A stretch of DNA of 64,000 nt from Foetidibacter luteolus (lineage in GTDB: Bacteria > Bacteroidota > Bacteroidia > Chitinophagales > Chitinophagaceae): contig NZ_VVIP01000094.1 of assembly GCF_009650435.1 (NCBI RefSeq), positions 62,001-126,000 on the forward strand, read 5' to 3'. This document shows, one piece after another, positions 34,091-43,811 of this stretch; position 1 is the stretch's first letter, and each line of letters starts with the position of its first letter. The position numbers and the translations under genes are program-made. A model generated the notes under the pieces. The model worked only from the letters and a program-made list of their open reading frames with translations. It was not told the DNA's origin and did not search any database.

Positions 34091-34426
34091 ATGCCTATTC
34101 AATATTATATAGCACTGGCTTCGGCTTTATTTTGTATTGGCGTGGTGGGGGTGCTCACCCGCAGAAACGCCATCATCGTGTTTATGTGTATAGAGTTAAT
34201 GCTTAACGCCGTAAACCTGTTGCTGGTTGCTTTTTCAAAAATGCATTATGCAAAAGCCGCTGCAGCCGGTGCTGTTACCACTGCCGGTACGGAAGGGCAG
34301 TTGTTTGTATTCTTTATAATGGTGGTGGCAGCGGCGGAAGTAAGTGTGGGCTTGGCAATCATTGTAATGATGTACCGCAATGTTCACTCTGTGGATGTAA
34401 ACTTTTTAAACAGGCTTAAAAATTAG
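34091..34426 (+). CDS. nuoK: NADH-quinone oxidoreductase subunit K
   Basis: Three-helix membrane subunit, 111 residues, related to MrpC. Conserved acidic residues in proton transfer are visible: Glu in [18 protein letters not shown] and Glu in [17 protein letters not shown]. It has a short Ala/Gly-rich insert ([14 protein letters not shown]) in the loop between helices 2 and 3, making it slightly longer than the usual 100 residues. Confidence 0.95.
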   Translation: MPIQYYIALASALFCIGVVGVLTRRNAIIVFMCIELMLNAVNLLLVAFSKMHYAKAAAAGAVTTAGTEGQLFVFFIMVVAAAEVSVGLAIIVMMYRNVHSVDVNFLNRLKN

Positions 34427-34479
34427 GATTGCCGCTTAAGCATGTTAACCCATGCTTCCGGCGCTATACCAACTGATAT

Positions 34480-36390
34480 ATGAATAAACTGGTTTACCTG
34501 GTACCATTGTTTCCGTTAGCTGGTTTTTTGATTAACGGGCTTTTACGAAAATCATTGTCAAAAGGCATTATCGGCTTTATTGGCAGCGCGGCCATCTTAG
34601 CATCTTTCGTGGTAAGCCTGGTATTATTTTTCCAGGTAAAAGGCAGCGGCGCGGCCATACCTGTAGAGCCACTTTTCACTTTCATTAATGCGGATACTTT
34701 TAAAATAGATTTCGCTTTCCAGGTTGACCAACTTTCTTCCCTCTTTCTGTTGATTATAACCGGTGTAGGTTTCCTGATACATGTTTATTCAGCAGCTTAC
34801 ATGCACGAAGAACCCGAACAACATGTCGGCCGCTATTTCGCTTACCTCAACCTTTTCGTGTTTTCCATGCTGTTGCTTGTTATGGGGGCCAACTATGTAA
34901 TTATGTTCATCGGTTGGGAGGGCGTGGGCCTCTGTTCTTACCTGCTCATCGGTTACTGGTTTAAAAACAACGATTACAACTACGCTGCCAAGAAGGCCTT
35001 CATCATGAACCGCATTGGCGACCTTGGCTTCCTGCTGGCAGTTTTCTGGTTGTTATCAAAACTGGGAACGGTTTCTTTTAACGAAGTTTTTCCGCAAGTA
35101 TCACGGTTAACGCCCACTGATATTACAGGTATAACAGTTTTACTTTTTGTAGGCGCTATGGGTAAAAGTGCCCAGATACCTTTGTACACCTGGTTGCCCG
35201 ACGCTATGGCCGGCCCCACGCCGGTATCTGCCTTGATACATGCCGCCACCATGGTTACCGCCGGTATCTATATGGTTGCCCGAAGCAATGCGTTGTACTC
35301 GCTCAGCGAAGTGGCGCAGCACCTGGTTGCCATTGTGGGTATCGCCACGGCTTTATTATCTGCTACCATTGCCATCAAGCAAAACGATATTAAAAAAGTG
35401 CTGGCCTACTCTACCGTAAGCCAGTTGGGTTACATGTTCCTGGGCCTGGGTGTGGGCGCTTATACCGGCGCTGTGTTTCATGTAATGACGCATGCCTTCT
35501 TCAAAGCGCTCTTGTTCCTCGGCGCTGGTTCCGTTATTCATGCCATGCACCACGAGCAGGATATCCGCAACATGGGCGGGCTCAAAAAACACCTGCCTGC
35601 TACGCACTGGACTTTCCTCCTGGCCTGTATAGCTATCTCCGGTATCCCTCCGTTCAGCGGTTTCTTTTCCAAAGACGAAATTCTTGCCGCGGCGTATGCA
35701 CACAGCCCTGTTTACTGGGTGCTGGGTGTAATCGGCGCTGCTATGACGGCTTTCTACATGTTCCGGTTGTATGCTACCACCTTCCTGGGGCAGTTTCGCG
35801 GCACGCATGAGCAGGAACACCACCTGCACGAAAGTCCCAAAGCCATGACTATCCCTTTGATAATACTTGCGGTATTAAGTGTTATCGGCGGTATGGTGGG
35901 CGTACCTGAAGTGCTGGGTGGCCATCATGAACTGCATGCTTTCCTGGCGCCGGTACTTACTACTGAAACTCATCACGAAATCAGTCATTCTACCGAGTAC
36001 GCTCTCATGGGTATATCAGTAGCTGTTGCCGCTGTTGCCATATTTATTGCAGTTAGCAAATACAGCAAAAAGCCCGAGCTGGGCGAGCCTGCCGGTTTTG
36101 GCAAAGTGCTGGCTGATAAATGGTATATAGATGAATTGTATAACAATATTATAGTTAAGCCGTTGGGCGCACTGGCCGGTGTGTTAAAGAACGTGGTGGA
36201 AAAATCAGGCATAGATGGTGCGGTAAATGGCGTTGGCCGTTTTGTAAAGTATTCTGCACGCCAGTTAAGGTTATTGCAGAGTGGCCAGGTGGGCGGTTAC
36301 ATTTTGTTTATGGTGTTGTCTATCGTGGTACTGTTTCTTTTGTTTTGGAATCAGGCCATGATTACCCAGTTCCTGAATAAAATATTTTAG
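34480..36390 (+). CDS. nuoL: NADH-quinone oxidoreductase subunit L
   Basis: Terminal antiporter-like proton pump of complex I, with the long lateral helix. The product is 636 residues. Family motifs: FIGWEGVGLCSYLLIGYWF, then NRIGDLGFLLAVF, PLYTWLPDAMAGPTPVSALI, HAATMVTAGIYMV, STVSQLGYMFLGLGVGAYTG and THAFFKALLFLGAGSVIHAM. The hydrophilic histidine-rich loop (HEQEHHLHESPKAM) is at about 450. The stop codon touches a copy of repeat C. Confidence 0.97.
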   Translation: MNKLVYLVPLFPLAGFLINGLLRKSLSKGIIGFIGSAAILASFVVSLVLFFQVKGSGAAIPVEPLFTFINADTFKIDFAFQVDQLSSLFLLIITGVGFLIHVYSAAYMHEEPEQHVGRYFAYLNLFVFSMLLLVMGANYVIMFIGWEGVGLCSYLLIGYWFKNNDYNYAAKKAFIMNRIGDLGFLLAVFWLLSKLGTVSFNEVFPQVSRLTPTDITGITVLLFVGAMGKSAQIPLYTWLPDAMAGPTPVSALIHAATMVTAGIYMVARSNALYSLSEVAQHLVAIVGIATALLSATIAIKQNDIKKVLAYSTVSQLGYMFLGLGVGAYTGAVFHVMTHAFFKALLFLGAGSVIHAMHHEQDIRNMGGLKKHLPATHWTFLLACIAISGIPPFSGFFSKDEILAAAYAHSPVYWVLGVIGAAMTAFYMFRLYATTFLGQFRGTHEQEHHLHESPKAMTIPLIILAVLSVIGGMVGVPEVLGGHHELHAFLAPVLTTETHHEISHSTEYALMGISVAVAAVAIFIAVSKYSKKPELGEPAGFGKVLADKWYIDELYNNIIVKPLGALAGVLKNVVEKSGIDGAVNGVGRFVKYSARQLRLLQSGQVGGYILFMVLSIVVLFLLFWNQAMITQFLNKIF

Positions 36391-36485
36391 GGCGCCTGCC
36401 GAAGGCACCGGGCTTTCCGCTGCTACTCCGGCACAGTAGCTAACGCACAGGACCCTCACCGGGGTATCCGCTGCAATCCCTGGCG
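36389..36485 (+). repeat. 105-bp dispersed repeat C abutting nuoL stop
   Basis: AGGGCGCCTGCCGAAGGCAC then CGGGCTTTCCGCTGCTACTC, CACCGGGGTATCCGCTGCAA, TCCCTGGCGC. The first third is shorter and differs from other copies. It starts at the last two bases of the nuoL stop. With a B copy and a start-codon palindrome it fills most of the 415-bp gap 36391-36805 before nuoM. Confidence 0.75.
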
Positions 36486-36596
36486 CGGGGGTGACGCAAC
36501 GTAACAGGCACATACAGGGGCTTTGCTGAATAGAGAACAAAACCCTTCGTTTGCTCAGGGCAGGCTACTACAGCAATTGATGAATCGAATTGCCGC

Positions 36597-36650
36597 AGTA
36601 CAAGAGTGCGACGCAACGATGCCACATAGTAATTGTGCTGCCGGGCTCAT
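36597..36650 (+). repeat. Dispersed intergenic repeat B between nuoL and nuoM
   Basis: AGTACAAGAGTGCGACGCAA then CGATGCCACATAGTAATTGT and GCTGCCGGGCTCAT. Confidence 0.75.
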
Positions 36651-36782
36651 AAAAAAGTTCATTGTAAAAGGAAAATAATCAATCAGTTAACAAAGACCCT
36701 TTGTATGGGCGCTGGTTACACTATTGAATAAATATTTTTTCACAGGTTCTTAAACTCCTTGACAGTTTAAGAGCACAACAAC

Positions 36783-36802
36783 ACTCCTTAAGGGGACGGG
36801 GG
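36783..36802 (+). promoter_or_regulatory. Short palindromic repeat as ribosome-binding region of nuoM
   Basis: ACTCCTTAAGGGGACGGGGG ends 3 bases before the nuoM ATG (36806). Same element type as before nuoF and leuB. CCTTAAGG is a perfect palindrome. Confidence 0.5.
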
Positions 36803-36805
36803 CTT

Positions 36806-38236
36806 ATGATACCTCTTTTATTAATAGTTGTTCCATTTGTAGCGGGAATAATCGCTTTTTTTATCAAAGCTGGCAACGCTGTTAAAGGCTGGAGCCTTGT
36901 GGCGGCTATTGCTTCGCTGGCTGTTGCACTGGCCGGTGTGTACAGCAAAGGCGCTGTTAATTACAACGCCACCTGGTTACCAACGCTCGGCAGCAGTTTC
37001 AGCCTAACCCTGGATGGCATGAGCAAGATGCTGGCTTTGTTAACCGCTATTGCTTTTCCCCTGGTGTTTGCCGCAACCTGGAAGAACGAATATGCTAAAC
37101 CCAACAGTTTTTACGGTTTAATGCTGCTGATGCAGGCTGGCCTTACCGGCGTATTCCTGGCATCAGATTTATTGTTGTTCTATTTCTTTTGGGAATTGGC
37201 CCTGATACCCGCTTATTTTCTTTGCAGCAAGTGGGGAGGTGAGAAACGTATACAGGTTACTTTTAAATTCTTTATCTACACATTCATTGGCTCGTTGCTA
37301 ATGCTGGTTGGCATACTGTACCTGTATTTTCATACGGCGGGCAGTTCTTTTGCCTTGCAGGATATTTATAACGTAAAACTTGCAGCGGGGCCTCAAAATT
37401 TTGTTTTCTGGTTGTTCTTTATAGCGTTCGCCATAAAAATGCCCATTTTTCCTTTTCATACCTGGCAACCGGATACTTACGAGCAGTCACCTACAGCCGT
37501 AACGATGATATTGAGCGGTGTAATGGTAAAGATGGGCATATTCGCGGTTATCCGCTGGCTGGTGCCGGTATTTCCGGAAGCGGTGGGCAAGTTTGATAAC
37601 CTTATTATTATATTGTCCGTTATCGGCATGCTGTACGCATCGCTTATTGCCATCAGGCAGGATGATGTAAAACGCCTGGTTGCTTATTCCTCCATTGCGC
37701 ATATCGGCCTGATGTGTGCCGCCATTTTCGCTGACCAAAAAGTTGGCCTGCAGGGTGTAATGGTGCAGATGTTCAATCACGGTGTTAATGTAATAGGCTT
37801 ATGGATTGTGGCGGATGCCATTGAACAGCAATTGGGCACACGAAAATTCAGCGAATTGGGCGGGCTTGCACAAAAGGCCCCAGGGTTAGCTATTCTGCTG
37901 GTAATAATGGCGCTGGCCAATGTAGCCCTGCCGCTTACCAACGCGTTTGTGGGAGAGTTCCTGATGTTTAATGGACTGTTCAGGTACAATGCATGGATGG
38001 CGGCTATCGCAGGTATCAGCATTATACTGGCGGCGGTTTACACTTTAAACATGGTTCAGCGGATATTTTATGGTAACACCACGCCGCTTACAGAAAATGC
38101 CAGGGATGCAGATGGTAATGTAAAACTGGTACTCGCCATTTTAACAGTTGTAATACTTGTTTTTGGTGTGTACCCCGAGCCAATTTTGAAACTGACCAAT
38201 GATACTGTTGAGATAGTGCTTGCGAAACTGAAGTAA
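36806..38236 (+). CDS. nuoM: NADH-quinone oxidoreductase subunit M
   Basis: Antiporter-like proton-pumping subunit, 476 residues and about 14 helices. Key features: FFWELALIPAYFLCSKWGG with the conserved glutamate, FIAFAIKMPIFPFHTWQPDT with the conserved lysine region, SGVMVKMGIFAVIRWLVP and SSIAHIGLMCAAIF. Gap of 415 bp to nuoL is filled by repeats, so expression may rely on read-through or on its own promoter. Confidence 0.97.
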   Translation: MIPLLLIVVPFVAGIIAFFIKAGNAVKGWSLVAAIASLAVALAGVYSKGAVNYNATWLPTLGSSFSLTLDGMSKMLALLTAIAFPLVFAATWKNEYAKPNSFYGLMLLMQAGLTGVFLASDLLLFYFFWELALIPAYFLCSKWGGEKRIQVTFKFFIYTFIGSLLMLVGILYLYFHTAGSSFALQDIYNVKLAAGPQNFVFWLFFIAFAIKMPIFPFHTWQPDTYEQSPTAVTMILSGVMVKMGIFAVIRWLVPVFPEAVGKFDNLIIILSVIGMLYASLIAIRQDDVKRLVAYSSIAHIGLMCAAIFADQKVGLQGVMVQMFNHGVNVIGLWIVADAIEQQLGTRKFSELGGLAQKAPGLAILLVIMALANVALPLTNAFVGEFLMFNGLFRYNAWMAAIAGISIILAAVYTLNMVQRIFYGNTTPLTENARDADGNVKLVLAILTVVILVFGVYPEPILKLTNDTVEIVLAKLK

Positions 38237-38271
38237 GCGTTTGGTAATTTAAAGAATAGCTTTAGCGAAAT

Positions 38272-39696
38272 ATGAATGCGATTATTATTGCCGCCATAAG
38301 CGGTGTTATTATGATGTTCAGCAGCGTATTTATTAACAATAAAGGCGCTTACCGGCATATTGCAGCGGTTTTGCTGCTGGTATTGCTGGGTGCTAACATT
38401 GCGGATACGTACGGGCATCACTTTTTTCATATTGACGTTAAGGGCATGCTGCGCTTTGACAGGTTTGGCTTTCTGTTTAACAGCATCGCCATTGCTGCCA
38501 CATTCATTTATGTGGTACTTACCGGCCGCAGTATGGAAAAAATTGGAAAATATACGGCTGAATACTTTGTGCTGATATTTTTTGTGCTGTGTGGTATATG
38601 TGTTTTGGGATGCTATAATAACCTGCTAATGCTGTTTTTGGGTATAGAAATCATGTCTATACCATTGTACATACTTACCGGTGCGGATAAACGCAATTTA
38701 AAAGGTAACGAAGCTGCATTGAAGTACTTTTTGATGGGCTCTTTTTCTACCGGCCTTATGCTGATGGGTATTACGCTTATTTATGGCGCAACGGGTAGTT
38801 TTGCTTTAAACGGCATACAATTGTCCAAAGCAATGGGTGGAACGTCGCCTGCTGCAGGTGGCCCCTTCCTCCTGGAATCTGTCGGCTTGATTTTGATGCT
38901 TGTTTCCATAGGGTTTAAGGTTTCCGCGGCGCCTTTTCATTTCTGGACGCCGGACGTTTACGATGGCGCCCCCAGTGTGTTTACATCTTTTATGGCAACC
39001 ATTGTAAAGGCGGCTGGCTTTATAGCTTTCATTAAACTGTTCGATGCCCGGGCAGGTGGCAGCAGTGTAGATGTGAATGCTTACACTGGTGTTGACTGGA
39101 AGATGCTGTTCGCTTTTATCATTGTAGCTACTTTGCTGGTGGGTAATATAACTGCTGTCTTTCAGCAAAGCGTAAAGCGTATGTTGGCTTATTCCAGTAT
39201 TGCCCAGGCTGGTTTTATGCTGTTTGCCTTGTTTAGTCTAAACGATCTGGCGAAAGAAGGCCTCATTCTTTATGCAGCCGCGTATAGCCTGGCTACCATT
39301 GGCATATTTGCCATATTGGTAAAAATGAAAGATTACACGTTTGAAGGCTACAATGGTTTGGGCAAAACCCAGCCTGTTCTGGCTGCTGCCAATACTATAT
39401 TTCTATTGTCGCTGGCGGGCATACCTTTAACAGCCGGCTTTTTTGCCAAGTATTACATGCTGGCTTCCGTTGTTAAAACCGGCTCTTATTTGTGGCTGGT
39501 AATTGTGGGGGTACTATTTGCTGCGGTTAGCGTGTACTATTACTTCCGGGTTATACAGGCCATGTATTTTAAAGATGGTGAATCCGAAACGGAGGAAGTT
39601 TCCACCGGATTTAAAACCGGGTTGGTGATACTTGCTGCGATTATTGTATTGTTTGGCGTATTGCCCCAGTCGCTGCTTAACTGGTTTTATTTTTAA
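38272..39696 (+). CDS. nuoN: NADH-quinone oxidoreductase subunit N
   Basis: Last antiporter-like subunit, 474 residues and about 14 helices. Features: LLMLFLGIEIMSIPLYILTG with the conserved glutamate, EAALKYFLMGSFSTGLMLMG, FKVSAAPFHFWTPDVYDGAP with the key lysine, and KRMLAYSSIAQAGFMLFALF. It ends the nuo cluster; its stop is 2 bp from the stop of the convergent Rrf2-type regulator and no terminator is seen between them. Confidence 0.97.
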   Translation: MNAIIIAAISGVIMMFSSVFINNKGAYRHIAAVLLLVLLGANIADTYGHHFFHIDVKGMLRFDRFGFLFNSIAIAATFIYVVLTGRSMEKIGKYTAEYFVLIFFVLCGICVLGCYNNLLMLFLGIEIMSIPLYILTGADKRNLKGNEAALKYFLMGSFSTGLMLMGITLIYGATGSFALNGIQLSKAMGGTSPAAGGPFLLESVGLILMLVSIGFKVSAAPFHFWTPDVYDGAPSVFTSFMATIVKAAGFIAFIKLFDARAGGSSVDVNAYTGVDWKMLFAFIIVATLLVGNITAVFQQSVKRMLAYSSIAQAGFMLFALFSLNDLAKEGLILYAAAYSLATIGIFAILVKMKDYTFEGYNGLGKTQPVLAAANTIFLLSLAGIPLTAGFFAKYYMLASVVKTGSYLWLVIVGVLFAAVSVYYYFRVIQAMYFKDGESETEEVSTGFKTGLVILAAIIVLFGVLPQSLLNWFYF

Positions 39697-39698
39697 TA

Positions 39699-40178
39699 TT
39701 AAGCCGGTACTTCCTGCTGCTGCCTGCTCAACAGTATTTGTTCAAGTAATCTTGCAGATTCTTTTTCAGGGTTTACCAGGTGAAACAGGGTTACCTGGTT
39801 AAGTAACTGGTCAACAGTAAACTGTATCATTTTCCAAAGAGAACGGGTGGAGCAGTCAACTGAATGGTTACAAAGCCTAAGGCTGCCTGCGTGAATTTCA
39901 CAAAATGCTTTATCATATAAAGCGCCACCCAATGCTTTCAATACTTCGTTAATAACAATTTCGTCTGCCGGGCGGGCCAGTACATAACCACCTTTATTTC
40001 CCGGTGTACTCCTGATAAAACCTGCCAGCCGCAGTTGCCGGGTAATTTTGGCCGCATAATGGCTGGTAATGCCTTCTGCCTCGCTAAGCTGTGCAATGGT
40101 AAGCCCCTCTGCAGACTTACAGCCTGCAATACGTATCAGCACCCTTAAACCGTATTCTTCCTGTGCGGTAATTTTCAT
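39699..40178 (-). CDS. Rrf2-family regulator (IscR/NsrR-like)
   Basis: The product is 159 residues. Winged-helix DNA-binding part: EEYGLRVLIRIAGCKSAEGL then LTIAQLSEAEGITSHYAAKI and STPGNKGGYVLARPADEI (the wing). Cysteines at 93, 103 and 109 are placed to bind an iron-sulfur cluster, with spacing 9 and 5 rather than the 5 and 5 of E. coli IscR. It is the last gene of the suf cluster, so feedback control of Fe-S assembly is the likely job. Stop 2 bp from that of nuoN. Confidence 0.9.
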   Translation of the reverse strand: MKITAQEEYGLRVLIRIAGCKSAEGLTIAQLSEAEGITSHYAAKITRQLRLAGFIRSTPGNKGGYVLARPADEIVINEVLKALGGALYDKAFCEIHAGSLRLCNHSVDCSTRSLWKMIQFTVDQLLNQVTLFHLVNPEKESARLLEQILLSRQQQEVPA

Positions 40179-40190
40179 TGCTTCCAGCGT

Positions 40191-40529
40191 TTAGAGCATT
40201 CCTAATTCAAGTTGTGCGGCTTCAGACATCATGCTTTTGTTCCAGGCGGGTGTCCATGTAACGGACACATGCACATCATTTATCCCTTCTATTTCCCGAA
40301 CCTTCTGATCAACCTCTATAGGTAGGGATTGTGCGGCGGGGCAGCTTGGAGCTGTAAGCGTCATTACAATCTGTACATTATTAATGGGTAATATATCCAC
40401 TTCGTATATCAATCCCATTTCATAAATGTTTACCGGTATTTCGGGATCGTATATTGTTTGTAAACATTCAATTACTTTCTGTTTCAGTTCTTCAGTTCCT
40501 TCCATGATGTTGTTGTTTTGTTGTTCCAT
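40191..40529 (-). CDS. MIP18/DUF59 Fe-S assembly factor (SufT/PaaD-like)
   Basis: The product is 112 residues. The DUF59 core starts TEELKQKVIECLQTIYDPEI then PVNIYEMGLIYEVDI, and the conserved cysteine is in LTAPSCPAAQSLPIEV. The end IEGINDVHVSVTWTPAWNKS is also typical. Such proteins help mature Fe-S proteins and often sit in suf operons as SufT. The start at 40529 gives a Gln/Asn-rich leader (MEQQNNNIMEGTEE); ATG 40505 is an alternative. Confidence 0.92.
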   Translation of the reverse strand: MEQQNNNIMEGTEELKQKVIECLQTIYDPEIPVNIYEMGLIYEVDILPINNVQIVMTLTAPSCPAAQSLPIEVDQKVREIEGINDVHVSVTWTPAWNKSMMSEAAQLELGML

Positions 40530-40640
40530 GTTTAATGTTCAATGTTTTCTGTGAAAAAGGTCTAAACGAAACATTGAACATTCAACAAGCGAACATTGAA
40601 CAATGGATGACATTCTCCGCTTTGCTGCATAGTGTACCGG

Positions 40641-40700
40641 AAGTACAAGAGTGCGACGCAACGGAAGCCTCATAATAGTTCCTGTCGCCGGGCCCATAAT
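40641..40700 (+). repeat. Dispersed intergenic repeat B inside the suf cluster
   Basis: AAGTACAAGAGTGCGACGCA then ACGGAAGCCTCATAATAGTT and CCTGTCGCCGGGCCCATAAT. Followed at 40704-40726 by a CCCCTTCAGGGGATGGGGG palindrome of the start-codon type, though no gene starts there on the plus strand. Lies between sufE and the MIP18 gene. Confidence 0.75.
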
Positions 40701-40750
40701 AGCTCCCCTTCAGGGGATGGGGGCGTTCCTGCCGCCACGCCCATAAAAAA

Positions 40751-41191
40751 CTACCCATTCTGTTCTTTTACCTTAAATACCATTGCGTAGTTTTTCATTT
40801 GCTTAACCATAGACAGTAAACCGTTGCTGCGTGTTTGTGCAAGGTGCGTTGTCATTCCTATTTCCTGTATAAAGCCCAGCTTCGCATTCAGTATTTCATC
40901 GGGCGTGTGGCCTGATAAAACGCGTATCAGCATACTGATTAAACCTTTTACGATAACCGCGTCACTGTCAGCCTTGAAAATAACCCGGCCATCTTCATAA
41001 AAAGCGGCAAGCCATACGGTTGACTGGCAGCCCCTTACTTTATTGTCATCGGTTTTATATTGCGCATCCAGTGGTTCCAGCTTTTTACCCAGGTCAATAA
41101 TGTATTCATATTTATCGTCCCAGGAATCAAAAAGCGCAAACTCTTCCACTATTTCCCGCTCTGTTTCTTCAATGCTTATGGTATTGTTCAT
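40751..41191 (-). CDS. sufE: Cysteine desulfurase activator SufE
   Basis: Accepts persulfide sulfur from SufS and passes it to SufB. The product is 146 residues with the acceptor Cys55 in KVRGCQSTVWLAAF. The family helix LFDSWDDKYEYIIDLGKKLEPL and the end LTQ-type segment THLAQTRSNGLLSMVKQMKN are present. 12 bp after sufS. Confidence 0.95.
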   Translation of the reverse strand: MNNTISIEETEREIVEEFALFDSWDDKYEYIIDLGKKLEPLDAQYKTDDNKVRGCQSTVWLAAFYEDGRVIFKADSDAVIVKGLISMLIRVLSGHTPDEILNAKLGFIQEIGMTTHLAQTRSNGLLSMVKQMKNYAMVFKVKEQNG

Positions 41192-41203
41192 GTAAGCTTC
41201 CGT

Positions 41204-42448
41204 TTAAGATAGCAGCCTGATGGCTTTATGTAAACCACTAACCAGCGCATCAATTTCCTGACGGGTATTGTACACCGCGAAAGACGCCCTGGTGGTTCCG
41301 GAAATTCCAAAGCGATCCATCAATGGCTGCGTACAATGATGGCCAGTTCTAACCGCTATGCCCTGGTTATCTAAAATGATGGCTATATCCTGCGTGTGCA
41401 GCTTTTCTATGATGAATGATGCAACGCCAGCCTTTTCTTTTGCACGGCCTATAATGGTAAGGCCCGGAATACTTTGCAACTGTGCCGTAGCGTACCGGAG
41501 CAGCTCGTGTTCGTGCTGTGCAATGGCTTCCTTGCCGGTTTCGCTGATGAAATCTAATGCCGCTTTAAAAGCAACAACATCTGCAATATTGGGTGTACCT
41601 GCTTCATATTTATAAGGCAGGTCGTTAAAAGTTGTTTTTGCGAATGTTACCTCTTTAATCATTTCACCACCACCCTGGAAGACGGGCATAGTTTCCAGCA
41701 GATGTTTTTTGCCAAACAATACACCTGCGCCGGTGGGGCCGTAGAGCTTGTGTGCGGAAAAGGCAAAAAAATCGCAGTCCAGTTGCTGCACATCAATATC
41801 CAGGTGAACAGTGGATTGTGCCCCATCAATCATTACAACAGCGCCGGCATTATGTGCGGCATCAGTAATTTGCTTTACCGGGTTAACAGTGCCTAATGCG
41901 TTGGACACATGTACAACCGAGACAAGTTTTGTTTTCGGGCTGAGCAATTTGTAAAACTCATCCATCAGTAATTCCCCTTCATCATTAATGGGAATAACTT
42001 TTAAAACGGCGTTCTTTTCCTCGCACAATACCTGCCAGGGAACAATATTGGAGTGATGCTCCATAGCAGAGATAATGATTTCATCACCGGCCTTTATGTT
42101 TTGACGCCCCCATGTATACGCTACCAGGTTGATGCCTTCTGTAGTGCCACGTGTAAATATGATTTCTTCTCTTGAAGAAGCATGTATAAAATTCTTAACA
42201 GCATCCCGCGTAGCTTCAAAAGCAGCGGTTGCCTCTTCGGCCAAACTGTGTATGCCACGGTGAATATTGGCGTTAAACCCGCTGTAATAATCAACCAGCG
42301 CATCTATAACCACCTGGGGTTTTTGTGAAGTGGCAGCACTGTCAAGGTACACCAGCGGTTTCCCTTTTACGGTGCGGTTAAGCACCGGGAACTGCCTGCG
42401 GATGTTTTCCACGTCAAAAGCGTGCATTATTTCTTCGGTTGCAATCAT
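41204..42448 (-). CDS. sufS: Cysteine desulfurase SufS
   Basis: PLP enzyme that takes sulfur from cysteine for Fe-S cluster assembly. The product is 414 residues. PLP lysine in FFAFSAHKLYGPTGAGVLFG, active-site cysteine in AVRTGHHCTQPLMDRF (group II desulfurase), and early signatures LDSAATSQKPQVVIDAL and NIHRGIHSLAEEAT. The start overlaps the sufD stop by 4 bp (ATGA), so translation is coupled. Confidence 0.97.
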   Translation of the reverse strand: MIATEEIMHAFDVENIRRQFPVLNRTVKGKPLVYLDSAATSQKPQVVIDALVDYYSGFNANIHRGIHSLAEEATAAFEATRDAVKNFIHASSREEIIFTRGTTEGINLVAYTWGRQNIKAGDEIIISAMEHHSNIVPWQVLCEEKNAVLKVIPINDEGELLMDEFYKLLSPKTKLVSVVHVSNALGTVNPVKQITDAAHNAGAVVMIDGAQSTVHLDIDVQQLDCDFFAFSAHKLYGPTGAGVLFGKKHLLETMPVFQGGGEMIKEVTFAKTTFNDLPYKYEAGTPNIADVVAFKAALDFISETGKEAIAQHEHELLRYATAQLQSIPGLTIIGRAKEKAGVASFIIEKLHTQDIAIILDNQGIAVRTGHHCTQPLMDRFGISGTTRASFAVYNTRQEIDALVSGLHKAIRLLS

Positions 42449-43740
42449 AATACTTCCTCTGCAAGGCGCTGTGAAATCTGTTCTTCTACATAAGAACGGA
42501 TAGGCGCCAGTTTTATTTTTTCTAAGATATCTACCGCAAAACCCTGCAGTAAAAGCGCCATCGCCGGCTTATGGGGTATGCCGCGGGATTGCAGGTAAAA
42601 CAGTGCCTCATCGTCCAGGCTGCCAACTGTACAACCATGAGAGCACTTAACATCATCCGCGAATATCTCCAACTGCGGTTTGGTGTTTATGCCCGCACTG
42701 TCTGACAGGAGCACATTTTTATTAGATTGAAAGGCATTGGTTTTCTGGGCATCCTTGCGCACAAATATCTTCCCGTTGAAAACACCGCTGGATTGCCCGT
42801 CTAAAATGCCCTTATACAATTCATTGCTTTGGCAGTTAGGTACTGCATTGTCAACAATGGTATGGTTATCTATGTGGCTTTGGCCATGCTGAAAATATAA
42901 GCCCCACAAATGGGCTTCAGCATGTTCCGCTTCCATTACGGCATGCAGGTTATTGCGTACGATGCCCCCGTTTAGCGAAACGGTTACTGTATTTACAACG
43001 CTTTTGCCGGTTTGCCGGATATGGGTTGTACTAACCTGGCTGGCTTGTGCGGCATCATTCTGAATTTTGTAATAAGCAAGGTTGGCATCTTCCTCCACAG
43101 CTATTTCCATTACCTGGTTGGTCATGCTGTCGCTGCTGCCCAGTGTAATATAGGTTTCCACAATGCTTACTTCCGCCTGCCTGCCAACATGTATAAGGCT
43201 GCGCGGCTGGGATAATACGGCATCTTTTCTCGCATCCGTAATATTGTAGATATATACAGGATGCTCAACAACTTTCTTTGCAGCAACCTGCACAAAAATG
43301 CCGCCTTGTATAAAAGCTGTATTTAATGCATTAATTCCGTCTTTCAGGTAATCGCGGCTGTGGTTAAAATAAGTGGCTACAATTTCTTTATGCTCACCTT
43401 TTGCAGCTTCTTCCAGTCCGGCTACCTCCAGCCATTTGGAGCGTACGGTAGAAAGTTCCGCAGAATAAATGCCATTTACGAAAATCAGTTCATTCGCCGT
43501 TTCAGAGCCTGGAAGTCTTACCGATTGTACATCATCCGCTGTCACCGAAGTTTCTCCCGCCAACTGGAATGATTTATTAAGCACACTGCCAATACGTGTA
43601 TATTTCCACTCTTCGTGCTTGGCTGTAGGAATGCCCAGCAGGTTAAAGGTTTTAAAAGCTTCCTGCCTGGCTGCTGCCAGCGGACTTTCCTGCAATTGCA
43701 GTTTGTCAAATTCTTCTTTATAATAAGCTATGTTGTTCAT
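42445..43740 (-). CDS. sufD: Fe-S cluster scaffold subunit SufD
   Basis: Partner of SufB in the SufBC2D scaffold. The product is 431 residues from ATG 43740 (MNNIAYYKEEFDKL); the frame continues 10 codons up without support. The beta-helix core ends with the family signature KCSHGCTVGSLDDEALFYLQ followed by SRGIPHKPAMALLLQGFAVD. HEEWKYTRIGSVL near the N-terminus is also typical. A repeat-containing gap of 238 bp separates it from sufC. Confidence 0.95.
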   Translation of the reverse strand: MNNIAYYKEEFDKLQLQESPLAAARQEAFKTFNLLGIPTAKHEEWKYTRIGSVLNKSFQLAGETSVTADDVQSVRLPGSETANELIFVNGIYSAELSTVRSKWLEVAGLEEAAKGEHKEIVATYFNHSRDYLKDGINALNTAFIQGGIFVQVAAKKVVEHPVYIYNITDARKDAVLSQPRSLIHVGRQAEVSIVETYITLGSSDSMTNQVMEIAVEEDANLAYYKIQNDAAQASQVSTTHIRQTGKSVVNTVTVSLNGGIVRNNLHAVMEAEHAEAHLWGLYFQHGQSHIDNHTIVDNAVPNCQSNELYKGILDGQSSGVFNGKIFVRKDAQKTNAFQSNKNVLLSDSAGINTKPQLEIFADDVKCSHGCTVGSLDDEALFYLQSRGIPHKPAMALLLQGFAVDILEKIKLAPIRSYVEEQISQRLAEEVL

Positions 43741-43811
43741 TCTTTTATGCTGGATTATCGTATAACCCATTTATTTTTTATGGGACGAGCAGCAATGCTA
43801 CTATCACCGTC

